Below the pieces are notes generated by a model. That model was not told the origin of the DNA. It saw only the letters and a list, made by a program, of their open reading frames with translations, and searched no databases. Positions 44,501-54,324 of a stretch of 64,000 nt of DNA are shown one piece after another. The translations under genes were made by a program, and so were the position numbers. Position 1 is the first letter of the stretch. The number at the start of each line of letters is the position of its first letter. This DNA is from Coenobita brevimanus (Eukaryota > Arthropoda > Malacostraca > Decapoda > Coenobitidae), in assembly GCA_032717465.1 (NCBI GenBank), contig CM064691.1, positions 1,324,815-1,388,814 of the forward strand, written 5' to 3'.

Positions 44501-45903
44501 AAAATGTTGACCTCAGGAGATGATTCATTTCAAATAATCGGTCCGCAGTTTTTTTTTTTTTTTTTTTTAAATAACAGAACGGAGGAAGGAAAAACAAATG
44601 GGGAAAGAAGTTACGACATGTACCGTACAGCGCCATTGAACAGATGGAAGGACAGATTTCTTTTTCCGGGTCTGTTGCACTAGTTTTTTTTTTTTTTTTT
44701 TTTTTCATCATTGTTCAGAGAGACCAAAGTGCTAGCCCATACGTACAGGTACACCCTTAAGTTTGTCCTTCATTCATGTAACACATGGGTAAAAACCAAA
44801 TTCAAACCTATACGTATGTTGATTTATCTTTTGAAGAGGTGCACCTTCAAGTTTTTCCTTCATTCACATAACACCCAAGTTTTATCTCTGGGAAAACACG
44901 ACTTCATGCCTTTGGTCTTTGTTCTGCACAGCCAGTTATGAGCATGAATGTATAAATTACCAGTTGCATCCAAACTATTCACACAATTGCACCAAAGATG
45001 ACGCACACCCTAACCCACGTTACTTCATACTCTAGTTTCATTTGTACGAAGTATTTCCAAACACTGCCGAACGAACTACAGTAATTTAAAGACATAAGCC
45101 AAGGTTTAAGTTCTGCTAAAAGAGCCACATACTTTTGGTCTCCTGAAAGTGGCTATGCAAACCTGTTCCAGTTCCTTGGTAAACAGTATTTGTATGTTGT
45201 GGTGAAGGTTATGGTAGTGAAAATGGTGATGTTGGTGGTTATCGTGACTGTAACAGCGGTAATAACTGTAGCAATGACGACTGTGGTGGTTGTGATGATA
45301 GTAATGACTGTGACGATCAAGGGATTGTGGTGACATTTAGAAAAATTTGCAGGTCATTTGTCCCACATGAACGGATCTGGAATTTGGCTCTCTGTTTTAT
45401 TACCTCCGTCAAGAAGGTTAGGTTTTCACCCCTGTCCGTTTGTTTGTTTGTTGATTGGTTGGTTTGTGAGCAAGATTACACAAAAACTACTGGACGGATT
45501 TCCACGAAACTTGGTAGAAGAATGGGCCTTGCCCAGAATACACTCCATTAAATTTTGTGCGGATCCGGATAAACGTGCGGATCCAGGAATTTTGTTTTTT
45601 CACTTTAACATTGCGAGATAGGGCGTTTTTCGACATTTTCGTAAATTTTTCAGTGAATATTGCATGGATCTTGATTACAAAAAAAAAAAAAAAAAAAAAT
45701 CAGGCATATTCAGGATGTTGGTATCTACGACTGTGTACAGTTTGGCGCGGATCCATATGAAATTCCAGATCTAGCGGATTTAAACATGCTTTTATAGGGG
45801 GGAAGTCTTTTTCCAGCTGCCGTACAGTAACAAATAGGACTTGACTGAATTATAAGGAACCGCATGTTGGGCCTTGGCGGAGGTATGCGTTCTACTGAGT
45901 GCC

Positions 45904-45944
<41 letters not shown>

Positions 45945-48122
45945 GAACGGTTTGCGGGCTCTTGGCCTTGGCTCCTTCCTTGCATTAAAAAAACAAAACA
46001 AAAAAACATACTATAGCTGGGTGTTCAGTAATGAATATGCTTTCGGTCATCCTATACATTTTTTTACATAAAGATTGCCATTATATAGATACAAAGATAT
46101 CGTGCGTGTGTGTAAATCTTACCTCTCAACAGCACACCAAGCTCGGTAGGAAGGGCGTGGGTTGCAAGACGTCTCCACCAGAAAGATGTTGTATCCACTG
46201 GGGTCCCGTAGGTGTGCTCTGGGACCGCAGTGGTTTCATAGAGGGGAATAACAATAAGGTTCATCAGCGTGGATATAACAGAAGTGGTATATATAACGGT
46301 ATGCTGGTTAGGCCATGACAAAGGTTACAACAGGATGGCAGTAAGGATATATCAGTAGGGATGTGAAAATAAGGGGATACCAGTTTAACAGTAATAATAA
46401 GGGTAAAACAGAAAGGGAAAGTAACATCATATTTTAATTAAATATAACCCCATCAGTACGATCCCGTTTTTCTCACATTCTCTTTCTCTAAGTGATTTTT
46501 TTTTATTCCATTCAGCTGTCCCCTAACGGGATTAATGAAGGCTGTAGGTATTTATTCCTGTCTTTAAAGTCTATTCTTTGCCGCATAAAATAAAGGACAG
46601 CAAGAACAATATGAAAACGAGAATATCATAATTTGGGAGTTAATATTCTTTGGCAATTCGACTGTAACATCACCTTCACTGAATACGTACAAATTTATGC
46701 TTATTTTATCACCTCTAAAACTTGTAGGGCCCTTTTTTTTTTTAATTTTTTTTTTACATTTTTTATATATATTTTTTTTTACAGTTTATGTGCTAGTTAT
46801 GTTTTGACAATTTCTGCAATAAATCCCATGCAATCCCTGACCATTTAGCTTTTTATTCTTGCTATCTGTAGTTTTATTGTGTCTGAAAGATATTACTTGA
46901 TCTGCTGGAGTTAGATCTAGCCTTCATTAATTCCCTAAACGCTAGAGTGTTCTCACAATTTGAATAACATCATCTAATTACAACCAGCGTAGCCTATAAT
47001 AAAGATTACTACTTTGGACTGAAGGGGCTAATTAACCGTGAAAACAAATACTGATTCGCTCTATAATATTACAATGAAAAGAAATTCCGTTCGTCTACCG
47101 TACTCGAAGCTCAACAAATCTGGGAGAGTGAAGAGTGACGTGTTTGAATGATGAGGACAGGCTAGATCCCCCGCCCACTCAACCGCTGGGCTCTCCAGAA
47201 AGCCCTCTCTGATGTCTGGAATAATAATGATAATAATAATAATAAAAATGAGTATATAACCGTTTAAACCTTATCTAAATAAAGGGGAACGAAGCTCCTA
47301 ATTCTTGAACTTTGGAGAAGCAACAGTGGTTATAATTCAAGCAGCACTGAGGTGGTTTGGCCATGTGGAGAGGATGGAGGGTGAAAGACTGACGAAGAGA
47401 GTGTATGTGAGTGAGGTGGAGGGGGGAAGAGGGAGGGGGAGGCCGAGGATGAGATGGAGGGATGGGGTGGAGAGGTATATGAGAGAGGGGGGTGTGAGTT
47501 GGGAGCAGGGCAGTGAAATGGCGGGGGACAGGGCGACTTGGAGGCGATTTGTTTGTGGCCACCCCAAACGGGATGGAGGCGTCTGGCAATGGATAGATAG
47601 ATAGATAGCAAGCGAGCCCGGACACTATAGTACATGCATTAGGGCGATAGATCCCAGCACAAAAGCCTAGTTGTCTTGGAAAATGAACCCACAATGGACC
47701 TTCGCAACCGTAGGAAAGTAAATGAAAAAAGTATCTATGTGTTATTTTAAATGTATGAAAGCTATATGAGCAAACACTAAAGAAAATGCCAGTTATACAC
47801 AACCTAAGAGCTTGGTTATGAAAAAAATGAGTTAAAACAAATTTCTAAAGAATCTACAACTCCAGCTGAAGAGTTTGGCTATGAAGTAAGCTGTGGCTAT
47901 ATGAGTAGCCTAGAGAGAGAAAAAAAAATCTTACACACAAATAACCAAATAATTTCGACTGTGAAGTGCATGGTAAGAACAGGAGTGAAACGAACAGATA
48001 GAACAAGCACTCTGACGTACAACTCAAACTGAGGAAAATTTATACAGAACCTATGTCCCAGGTGGCGTCCGTCTGGTAAGCTCCGGGTGACGGCGGTCCA
48101 TGGGCGTGTGGGGAAGGCGTCA
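32369..48122 (-). CDS. Alpha-1,4-glycosyltransferase (lactosylceramide 4-alpha-galactosyltransferase-like, GT32)
   Basis: Six-exon gene. Exons: 48122-48051 (tentative), 46218-46123, 39193-38997, 36464-36184, 34512-34321, 32515-32369. All phases agree, giving 328 codons including the TGA after a one-base entry. Family landmarks in order: [48 protein letters not shown] motif YVDTD (nucleotide-sugar/Mn binding), [36 protein letters not shown] and [11 protein letters not shown]. This order matches the DXD sugar-transferase domain followed by the Gb3-synthase C-terminal domain of A4GALT / arthropod alpha4GT proteins: Golgi type II enzymes that add alpha-1,4-linked Gal/GalNAc/GlcNAc to glycolipids or glycans. 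The N-terminal membrane anchor was not found. Substrate is not predictable from this. Confidence 0.85.
34321..34512 (-). CDS. Glycosyltransferase fifth exon (Gb3-synthase domain)
   Basis: Acceptor CACACATCAG above 34512, donor CACAG/GTCAGT below 34321, both phase 0. Reads [50 protein letters not shown]: the conserved GP-x-x-x-T, C-x-x-(V), FxPxxxxxWxxYF pattern. Confidence 0.85.
34715..35122 (-). other. Unidentified 142-codon ORF in an intron
   Basis: Continuous minus-strand frame without low complexity for about 110 residues ([39 protein letters not shown]). It lies in the intron between glycosyltransferase exons 4 and 5 and has no family I recognise. It could be a mobile-element remnant or chance. 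Confidence 0.2.
35345..35470 (-). mobile_element. RTE-1 3' fragment (GTCGGGC subtype)
   Basis: CTGTCTGTCTATAGCCCGAC then GTGGCCGCAGACAAAACACC, reverse complement of the RTE-1 terminus as at 55547-55775. Confidence 0.7.
35628..35718. repeat. (AC)n microsatellite, about 45 units
   Basis: Pure AC array in a glycosyltransferase intron. Confidence 0.97.
35898..36175 (+). mobile_element. Repeat D copy 3, abutting a splice donor
   Basis: ACCCATCATCCACTCACTTG, CTACACTGAGTGACTG, TGGCCTAGTGGACCGG, GGTTTATTGCTCACATAATG, then GGATGATGGATGGATGGATG. It lacks the hairpin segment. Its tail ends only about 7 bp from the GT donor of the fourth glycosyltransferase exon (opposite strand). Confidence 0.72.
36184..36464 (-). 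CDS. Glycosyltransferase fourth exon (DXD catalytic exon)
   Basis: Acceptor TATAAAAAG above 36464, donor TTTAAG/GTACGG below 36184. Enters with two bases and leaves in phase 0. Reads [71 protein letters not shown]. Contains the DXD motif (DTD) and the conserved SD-x-x-R-x-x-x-L-x-x-YGG helix. The acceptor lacks a long pyrimidine tract but phase agreement with both neighbours is exact. Confidence 0.88.
36799..37627 (+). mobile_element. THAP-type DNA transposon remnant with terminal inverted repeats
   Basis: CACTGAGCTCTATAATATGG at 36807-36826 is matched by the reverse complement of 37601-37620 (19 of 20 bases), and TGTATA-like bases lie outside both. Inside, from about 36976 the plus strand reads [20 protein letters not shown], resembling the first half of a THAP zinc finger (C-x-AYGC-K/N). 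P-element-like and other THAP transposons have this layout (inference). No transposase body remains. It lies in an intron of the glycosyltransferase. Confidence 0.6.
37700..38820 (+). mobile_element. RTE-2 reverse transcriptase remnant
   Basis: Plus strand, several frameshifts: [77 protein letters not shown], then [13 protein letters not shown] near 38725. This matches the order of RTE-clade reverse transcriptase motifs; the end aligns with the RTE-2 copy at 60396. Confidence 0.65.
38997..39193 (-). CDS. Glycosyltransferase third exon
   Basis: Acceptor CTTTTTTCATAG above 39193, donor AACA/GTCAGT below 38997. Enters with one base (AG+T gives Ser) and leaves one base. Reads [47 protein letters not shown]. 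The AR-V-x-x-L-M-T-SP and LY-x-SG-x-W motifs are typical of A4GALT-like enzymes. Confidence 0.88.
39319..39407. repeat. (TA)n microsatellite, left flank of SINE-I
   Basis: Nearly pure TA array. Confidence 0.95.
39408..39796 (+). mobile_element. SINE-I: tRNA-headed element between two (TA)n arrays
   Basis: Head GGAGCCTCAGTGGTATAGTG with A-box-like TGGTATAGTGTGCG and B-box-like GGTTCGCGCCC 40 nt later, a body of about 300 bp, and a 3' tail (GAT)n at 39782-39794. A stem, CCCGACTTCGGTCGGG, lies near 39734. (TA)n encloses it on both sides. A single copy in this window, so SINE status rests on the head and tail structure. Confidence 0.6.
39797..39876. repeat. (TA)n microsatellite, right flank of SINE-I
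   Basis: Pure TA array beginning at ATACTGTATATATA. Confidence 0.95.
41237..41447 (+). mobile_element. LINE-F copy 2 (3' end)
   Basis: GCAACAGGTGAACTCTGGAA, CTTTCAAAAGCAGTGTGTCC, GGCCTTTGGTTCCTCCTTCC and a poly(A) at 41432-41446, same order as copies 1 and 3. Inserted into the endonuclease domain of LINE-B after [15 protein letters not shown]. Confidence 0.8.
42943..43295 (+). mobile_element. Repeat D copy 4 fused to an RTE-1 (GATA)n tail
   Basis: GGCGACCATCATCCACTCAC to CCATATAACC (hairpin AATGGTTTCCTG/CAGGAAAC near 43104) is repeat D without its tRNA-like half. From 43229 GGCAAACGGCCACCCCTTAC to TATAGATAGATAGATA is an RTE-1 terminus. The block splits the LINE-B reverse transcriptase (YNGV before, SPYY-like after). 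Confidence 0.7.
43478..43664 (-). mobile_element. 167-bp retroposon with 10-bp target duplication
   Basis: GAGGACACAG at 43478-43487 recurs at 43655-43664. The body 43488-43654 starts with (TTG)5 on the plus strand, i.e. a (CAA)n 3' tail on the minus strand, and contains GGCCGGGCCATACATTAGCC. LINE-B coding (IFRGHS... NWAINKYY) continues across the insertion. No Pol III boxes are obvious, so the class is uncertain. Confidence 0.72.
44256..44506 (+). mobile_element. LINE-F copy 3 (3' end)
   Basis: TTTACTCCCAGTCCTTCATT, ATGCAACAGGTCAACTCTGG, TTTCAAACGCAGTGTGTCCA, ATGAACGGATCTTGAATTTG, T-run, CGGTTTGCGGGCTCCTGGCC, then poly(A) at 44492-44504. From 44507 to about 45360 I see only A/T homopolymers and a degenerate GGT/GAT-rich stretch (45195-45335). 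Confidence 0.8.
45362..46000 (+). mobile_element. LINE-F copy 4, split by a fold-back element
   Basis: Left part: ATGAACGGATCTGGAATTTG GCTCTCTGTTTTA (45366-45397). Right part: AAGGAACGGTTTGCGGGCTC TTGGCC... to TTGCATTAAAAAAAC (45942-45999). In copies 2 and 3 these parts are contiguous apart from a T-run. Confidence 0.75.
45398..45905. mobile_element. Fold-back (MITE-like) element with ACCTCCGYCAAG ends
   Basis: Left end TTACCTCCGTCAAGAAGGTT then TTTGTTTGTTTGTTGATTGG and ACTACTGGACGGATTTCCAC. Right end GGGCCTTGGCGGAGGTATGC, so ACCTCCGYCAAG is inverted at both ends. This resembles the ACCTCCGCCAAGGAGGTT repeat that is widespread in aquatic animal genomes (recalled, not searched). It interrupts LINE-F copy 4. 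The A-run at 45679-45699 is internal. Confidence 0.65.
46123..46218 (-). CDS. Glycosyltransferase second exon
   Basis: Acceptor TGCGGTCCCAG above 46218, consensus donor GAG/GTAAGATTT below 46123. Enters with one base and leaves two. Reads [31 protein letters not shown] and S after splicing. The [11 protein letters not shown] and CAVES motifs are diagnostic of A4GALT-like proteins. Confidence 0.9.
47334..47610 (+). mobile_element. RTE-1 3' fragment
   Basis: Open from about 47341: [53 protein letters not shown], then GTCTGGCAATGGATAGATAG. In an intron of the glycosyltransferase. Confidence 0.85.
48051..48122 (-). CDS. Glycosyltransferase first recognised exon (tentative)
   Basis: Donor CATAG/GTTCTG below 48051 and acceptor CTTCAACAG above 48122. 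Reads [23 protein letters not shown] and leaves AG, which joins the next exon in frame ([11 protein letters not shown]). The frame stays open further upstream ([18 protein letters not shown]), so the true 5' boundary may lie beyond 48122. GC-rich coding-like composition; no family motif, hence tentative. Confidence 0.5.
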
Positions 48123-48410
48123 CTGTTGAAGATGCAGTCTGTTACCCTTCCCAATCCAGGACATAGTTTTCGCATTATATTTCCTATTACCACAGAATTT
48201 GATTTAGATTTTTCGGAGGGAGAATACGTTAACTCTTTTCACCCCATGATTTTTTTTTTTTTTTTTAATACTTTGTTATTGCTATTGCCTGACGATTTTG
48301 AGTAGTTCAGGGGATACATTTCAAACCGAGCGTCAGGTAGAGCAGTTATTAGCCTTTCCATACGTTGACGTCTCTTGCAGTTTCCAGTCGATATTATTCA
48401 GTTTAGGGGT

Positions 48411-48413
<3 letters not shown>

Positions 48414-48466
<53 letters not shown>
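48414..48466. repeat. (GT)n microsatellite
   Basis: Pure GT array. Confidence 0.95.
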
Positions 48467-48472
<6 letters not shown>

Positions 48473-48569
48473 ACAAGGAAAACACCCAAACATTCCTGAG
48501 ACAACACACAACCTTCCAATTATAACTCCAGGTTCCAGTTACATTTCCAGAGGGATGAGGGCATGTGTT

Positions 48570-48770
48570 ATAGGCTGAGGGTGACAAAAGGTGTACATAT
48601 CACTGCTGTAGGGTGAGGCTTTGTTTACATCCCTGTTGTAGGGTGTGTCTCCATCACTGTTGTAGGGTGTATATCAGTGTTGTTAGGTGAGGCTGTGTTT
48701 ATATCAGTGTTATTAGGTTAGGGTGTGTGATATCACTTGAAGGGTTAGGGTGTTGGTTTAAATAAGTATT
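48570..48770. repeat. Minisatellite of TGTTGTAGGGTG-type units
   Basis: Five to six imperfect units of about 30 bp: TATCACTGCTGTAGGGTGAG, CATCCCTGTTGTAGGGTGTG, CATCACTGTTGTAGGGTGTA, TATCAGTGTTGTTAGGTGAG, TATCAGTGTTATTAGGTTAG. Downstream, 48900-50900 has a (GT)n at 50220-50262 and nothing else I recognise. Confidence 0.75.
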
Positions 48771-50215
48771 GGAGGATGAGAGTATTTTGTTGTTGGTAGT
48801 TGAGGGTGTGAGGGTATGTCTGTCGGTCTGTAGGTCGGTGTGGTGATGGCATATGTCCCTGTAGTGGATTTAAGTGACCCTGTGCTGCCCCCTCCATCAC
48901 GAGAGTAATTTGTTTCTCTTCTATATTGACTCTCACTTAGCAGCAAGAATGAATTAGTAATGACGTCCGTTTTTTACGTTATTTTTATAGTCGCCAAGAA
49001 AGATAGCTGTTTTTTATAAAGTTTCTCTAACAGTAAACGGGACAATAAAGAGAATATTCAACTACTTCAGTGTAAACGGTCGCCTGCAAGTAGAATAAAA
49101 TCGTCAAAAATAGGTAGGAATATATTTAAGATGTCACAGGAGTTACAGATTTAACCCTTTCCCTCCGGTAGCGTCATTTACGCTATTCGCTGTCATTAGA
49201 GGGAAGAAGTCAATATACTGGAGATTCTTCAGACCAAAGAGATAAGACATAGCCATCATTAACCTAAGCTGAATGAAATAGTCTGGCTTCCAAGAGTATT
49301 ATAAAACACGTCTTTAGTTTGAGAGGATGGACATGTGCCTGCGGTGACCAACAACATATGCAGTAATCACAGACTTTCGATCAGTAAACCAATTGTTGTT
49401 GTTAGTAAGCGATATATTGTCACTGATCCGGTTGTAAATCACCGATCTCTTTGAATACGATGCCTTATTAAGAAAAAAAAAAAAGTTCACTTATAACATT
49501 TGAAATTTATTATTATATTCCCATTTGTTAGTAAGCACTTCTTACCGTATAATATCCCAACCATCATCATGGACCATAAGAGATATACACAGAATTTCCT
49601 ATGTTGACATGTAATTCTCATTGTTAGGCGATGACAACACAGATACACTGATTATTTCTGCGACGGATAAGTGTGTTTGTGTTTACGTGTGATTCATAAA
49701 TTTAAATATTTTTATGCACTATGCCGATTCAACCAACGACATTGTGGTATTATACTCTCTGGATTTAATATTTTCTCTAAATTTTCACTTTAACCACAAA
49801 CCGACAGTTATACAATTAGTCTGTTTCACTGTAACTTTTGTAATTGTTGGTGAAAAGCCTGGAAAGTGACGGCGGTAGAGCGATTGTGAGAAGTGAGGGA
49901 AGCACACTGGTTTGATGGTCAGGCCTGATGCGCTTCACCACACTGGAAAGCAAACACCAGGCACGGGGAAGAGGGACTGCAGGTGTGTGTGTGTGGGTGT
50001 GTGTGTGTGTGTTGGTCCATATTTTCTTCAAAAGTAATATTTTATTAACTCTTTATCCAAAACAACTTATTCCAGTTAAGCAATAGTGTCAGTATCCCTG
50101 AGCATTGTGCGGCTTATCATTACATTATGGTAAACGAGAAGGAAATTGCACATATACAACGCAGATTTATTACTTATAATTCCAAGCATGTTGTGCCATA
50201 TTCCTGAAATCAAAG

Positions 50216-50265
<50 letters not shown>

Positions 50266-50929
50266 GACTCGTCATAGCTTCACAACCCGTTCCCAAAAAA
50301 CATGCAAACTTGCTTATCTGCCAGCCCGCTGACAAGTTTAGACCAGGTGATAATTTTTTGTCATAAAACAGAATGCATAAAACGGTGAAATATAAAAAAG
50401 TTTGGATATCGAGCTTAGCTTTTCAAAATACCATATATTACTGCCTACAGAAATTGAATCAGAGAGGCAATTTACTTCAGTAGTGTAATTTTAGAACCAA
50501 ACCAATCATAATTTCTATTGGATATCACAGATGGCATATTAAATAAATGAAGGCTTTCCATTGCTATCAAGTATTACGTTATATTAAGGGTTTAATCCAG
50601 AGATTTAAGTGGTGTGCACATGTTCTTTGGTCGCCGGTGCACATACATACACAGCGCCGTACATGGGTTAAGCCCCGACACTTTCTATTCACTTAAAATT
50701 CTTCCTCTCTTGACACTCATCACCCTCCGTCCATGTCCTTCCCCTTTCTGTACATTTTCGTTTCGTTTCGCAGTACATCTAAAAGCTCCGACAGGAAGTA
50801 GCGCGTTACAATTCCAACGCACTGCCTGCTTGAGTGACTTCTGCTGACTTTTTTGGCCGCATAGGTGCCGTGGCGGTCACTGCGCCGCTAGTGTTTTTCC
50901 AGTCTGTTTCTGCATACATCTGTACTTTC

Positions 50930-52440
50930 TATAGCTTACCGAAGTGCCGTGCTCCTGCAGACGTTGGCGACCATGGAATGCCACACTTCTTGTCTTCTGT
51001 CATTTGCAGCAGTTGTCCAGCCGTGTATATCCTTCCCTCGCTATTCTTACTATTCCATCCATATACTTCTCTCTTTGCCTGCCTCTTGCTCTACTGCCTG
51101 GGACTATTCCCGTTAAGTTCAGGTTCTCTATCTTTCCTCTTCTCATAACATGTCCTAAAAATCTCATCTGTCTTCCTCTCACGTGTACCAATAATTCACT
51201 TCTGATATCCATTCTCCTTAGCACTTCTTCATTAATTTTGATATTTTCTCTGTCCAAAAAATTTTCAAAAGCCTTCGCCAGCACCACATTTCACAAGCTT
51301 CCAAATCTCCATCATTTTACTAATAGTCCAAGCTTCACATCCATATAACAACACAGACCAGACATAAGTTTTAACTGTTCTTCTTCTTGTTCGTATTGAA
51401 AGGTGTCTGTTACTTAATATATTCTTCATCTTCTGAAATGCCTTCTTCGCTTCAAATATTCTTCTTTTAATTTATTTCGTTATATCTACCATCGTCCGTA
51501 ATGTAGCTTCCCAAGTAGCAAAATCATCTCACCTGCTTAATCATCTTATCTTTCACTCTTACACTGCACCTGGGGACTTGTGCCTTCTTACTAACTACCA
51601 TCACTTCCGTTTTAGCCACATTAATTGTCTGGCCTTTTTCTTCATTAGTCTCCTTTACCACTCTCAAAACATCCTGAAGTTTCTCCTGTCAGAAATCAGT
51701 ACCGTATCATCTGCGTACCTTATACTGTTTATATTTCGTCCTCCAATATTAAATCCTTCTCGTCCTTCAGCTGATCTCATTATCATCTCGCTGTACAGGG
51801 AGAACAGATCTGGAGATAGAACGCATCCCTGTCTTACACCAATAGCAGAGCCACTTGTCTCTACATCAAGCTCTACCTGCTCCGCTCTATCATCCTTGAA
51901 CAATTTTTCGATATACTCCTTCCATCTATCGAGTACTTCCTCCTTTTCCATTGCTATCTCACCATTCTTCTTCAATATTGCTTCACGTGTACGTAACCTT
52001 CCTCTTCCAGTAAGTTTTTTCACTCTTGCATACGTCATCTGTGTATCCCTATTTGCCAAATCTTCTATCTCATCACACTGTTCGTTTATCCGATTTTCTT
52101 TTGCAGCAGAACATCTTCTTTTGACTTCTTTGTTTAGTTCTCTGTATCTTACTGCATTACTGTGTTTAAACTTTCTTCCTTCTTCCGTCAACTCAAGTAT
52201 GTCTTCCGTCATCCTCTCTTGTCTTGCTCGTCTTTCTTTCCTTGGTATTATTTCCTCAGCTACTTCCACATATGCTCTTTGTAAACATTTCCACTCGTTT
52301 TCCACTTCATTCATGTCACACTCATCTGCAAGTGCTTCGTGTCTATTTTGAACTGCAACGCTATATCGTTCTCAAATGTCTTCTTCTCTATGTATTTGCA
52401 CAATTTGTACTGAATCGTCAGTAAACCAAACTGGTGATTT
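50930..52440 (-). mobile_element. RTE-clade LINE (third lineage), internally deleted
   Basis: Minus strand, 52314-51664 is one open frame: RQERMTEDILELTEEGRKFK, DTQMTYARVKKLTGRGRLRT, EYIEKLFKDDRAEQVELDVE, then directly IGVRQGCVLSPDLFSLYSEM, GFNIGGRNINSIRYADDTVL. In relatives a long N-terminal part of the RT domain separates the last two blocks. Downstream: VMVVSKKAQVPRC, FCYLGSYITDDGR, TYVWSVLLYGCEAWTISKMM (51360), RQMRFLGHVMRRGKIE, AREGYTRLDNCCK (51000). The endonuclease domain is absent. Confidence 0.8.
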
Positions 52441-52496
52441 TATTTTTGCAGTTTTGTGGGGCCAAGAAGAGAAAGTATTTATACAGTTTTCTTAGC

Positions 52497-53126
52497 TATG
52501 GATTTACCTTTCTTCTTAATAATGGTATCTGAATCCCATCAGTGTATTATCTGCTTGAAAGTAATGACAAATTAATCCCTGAAGCCATCAAAATTGAAGG
52601 ATCACTTGAAGGTTCACCCAGAGTATGTGAATATGGTAATTGATTCAAAAGTAAAGCTGAGGGATTTAAAAAAAAAAAAAAAAAAAAAAAAGGAAGGCTT
52701 GATGTAGGTGGGGTTTCCAGCAAAAACCAAATTTGTGGAGGCATCACATTACATATCATTACAGATTGCAAGAAAAAAAAAACACACAGCAGGAGAAAAT
52801 CTGCTCAAACCTTGTCTTCTTAATGCCTTGTGCGTTGTTCTGAATGAAGAGAGCAGTAACAAAGTGAAACAAATCTCACTTTCAAATGACACAGTGAAGC
52901 ATTCAATTCATGAGATGGCAGGATATATCAAGGAACAGGTGATCAACAGAGAAAATCGTCTTTCTTTTCGATGTAACTGGATGAGACGACTGGTATTGCT
53001 CAGTGTTCGCACCTCATGGTTTTTACAAAATATGGTACATGGAAACTCCACTGAGGAAGAGTTTCTATTTTTTCGAGTATTGGAGACTACTTCTATGACA
53101 CAAGATGTAATGGGCCATGTCCCTGA

Positions 53127-53169
<43 letters not shown>

Positions 53170-54324
53170 TATCTATCTATTTTTGAGGAAGCACAGTTGA
53201 CATGGAGCAGGTTTGTTGGTTTGTACACTGATGGAGGACCAGCCATGTTTCGTTCTAGCTCAGGCTTTATGACGCTTGTCAGGTAGAACAATACTGACGT
53301 GACTGAGACACTTTGTTATCCACCGAGAGAAGCTTGCATGAAACACGCTCCCTGAAAGGCTCAGTGCCACCTTGGCAAGTGTCATCAAAATTGTGAACTA
53401 TGTTAAGGGTGAGGCGTTTACTGCCAGACTGTTTTGGCAGTTATGTGGAGAATTGTCCTGTGAGTACCAGGATCTGCTGTTTCACACCAGGGTGTGGTGG
53501 TTGTGTAAGGGCAATATGCTTCCAAGGGTTCTGGAGCTACATGAGGAACCTGATACTTTTCTTGGAGGCCAAGGGAAGAAGGACCTCTTGTTAATTATGA
53601 GAACACCTGGCTTCAGAGCACATCTAGCTTACTTAGTGGACCCGTTTGAGGCACTGAACAGTTTGTATACCAAGCTGCTGGGCAGTGTGGCCAGCACCAT
53701 TAGGAACAGTGACCACATTAAGGCATTCGTTTTTTGCCCTTGGGAAAGAAAAGTAGATAAAGGCCATTTCTCAATGTTTCACACACTGAGAAAGACCTGT
53801 GATGATGAGTACATTAACGGTGACCTGAAAACATACATCAGTGCACTTGATAATGGATTCAGGTGATAATTCCCAGAGATTAACTTGGACAGCATAGAAA
53901 TGTGAGTCGCAGGGAACCCATTCAGGTGTGTGTGAGACCCATTCAGATGAGAAATGACTATATTCCCGAAGAAATTCAAAATGAGTTATTGGACCTAACT
54001 AATGTTTCATCTACGACATCTGAATTTCTCAAGTTGCGTGTCTCTCAGTTCAGGGTCAGAACACTCCCTTTGTACCCGAAGATTTCCTTTGTAGCTCTTC
54101 GCGTCCTCATTCCATTTTCATCCACATACCTGTGTGAGTCTGCATTTTCATTTTTGCTGGCGATACAGACAGAAAGCACGAAAGAAGCTGGATAGTAAGG
54201 CAGATCTAACATGTGTTTTGAGTGTCACACCACCTCAATCATCAGTGTTAGCTGTAAAGAAGGTCAGGTTTCCCATTGATGCAGTGGTTACAATAAAGAT
54301 GCAAAAAAAAAAAAAAAAAAAAAA
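52497..54324 (+). pseudogene. Retrocopy of a ZBED5/SCAND3-like (hAT-derived) transposase
   Basis: A degraded BED-type zinc finger comes first (HQCIICLKVMTN, stop, LKPSKLKDHLKVHPEY). Then the transposase: KVKQISLSNDTVKHSIHEMA, NSTEEEFLFFRVLETTSM, RFVGLYTDGGPAMFRSSSGF, a frameshifted CYPPREACMKHA, SVIKIVNYVKGEAFTARLFW, LLFHTRVWWLCKGNMLPRVL, and near 54118 SSTYLCESAFSFLLAIQT of the hATC dimerisation region. Stops and frameshifts near 52575, 53287, 53862 and 54165. The 3' end has AATAAA (54292-54297) and 5 nt later a poly(A) of about 22 (54303-54324), the mark of a retroposed mRNA. A (TA)n (53129-53168) has expanded within the coding region and is still in frame. Confidence 0.75.
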
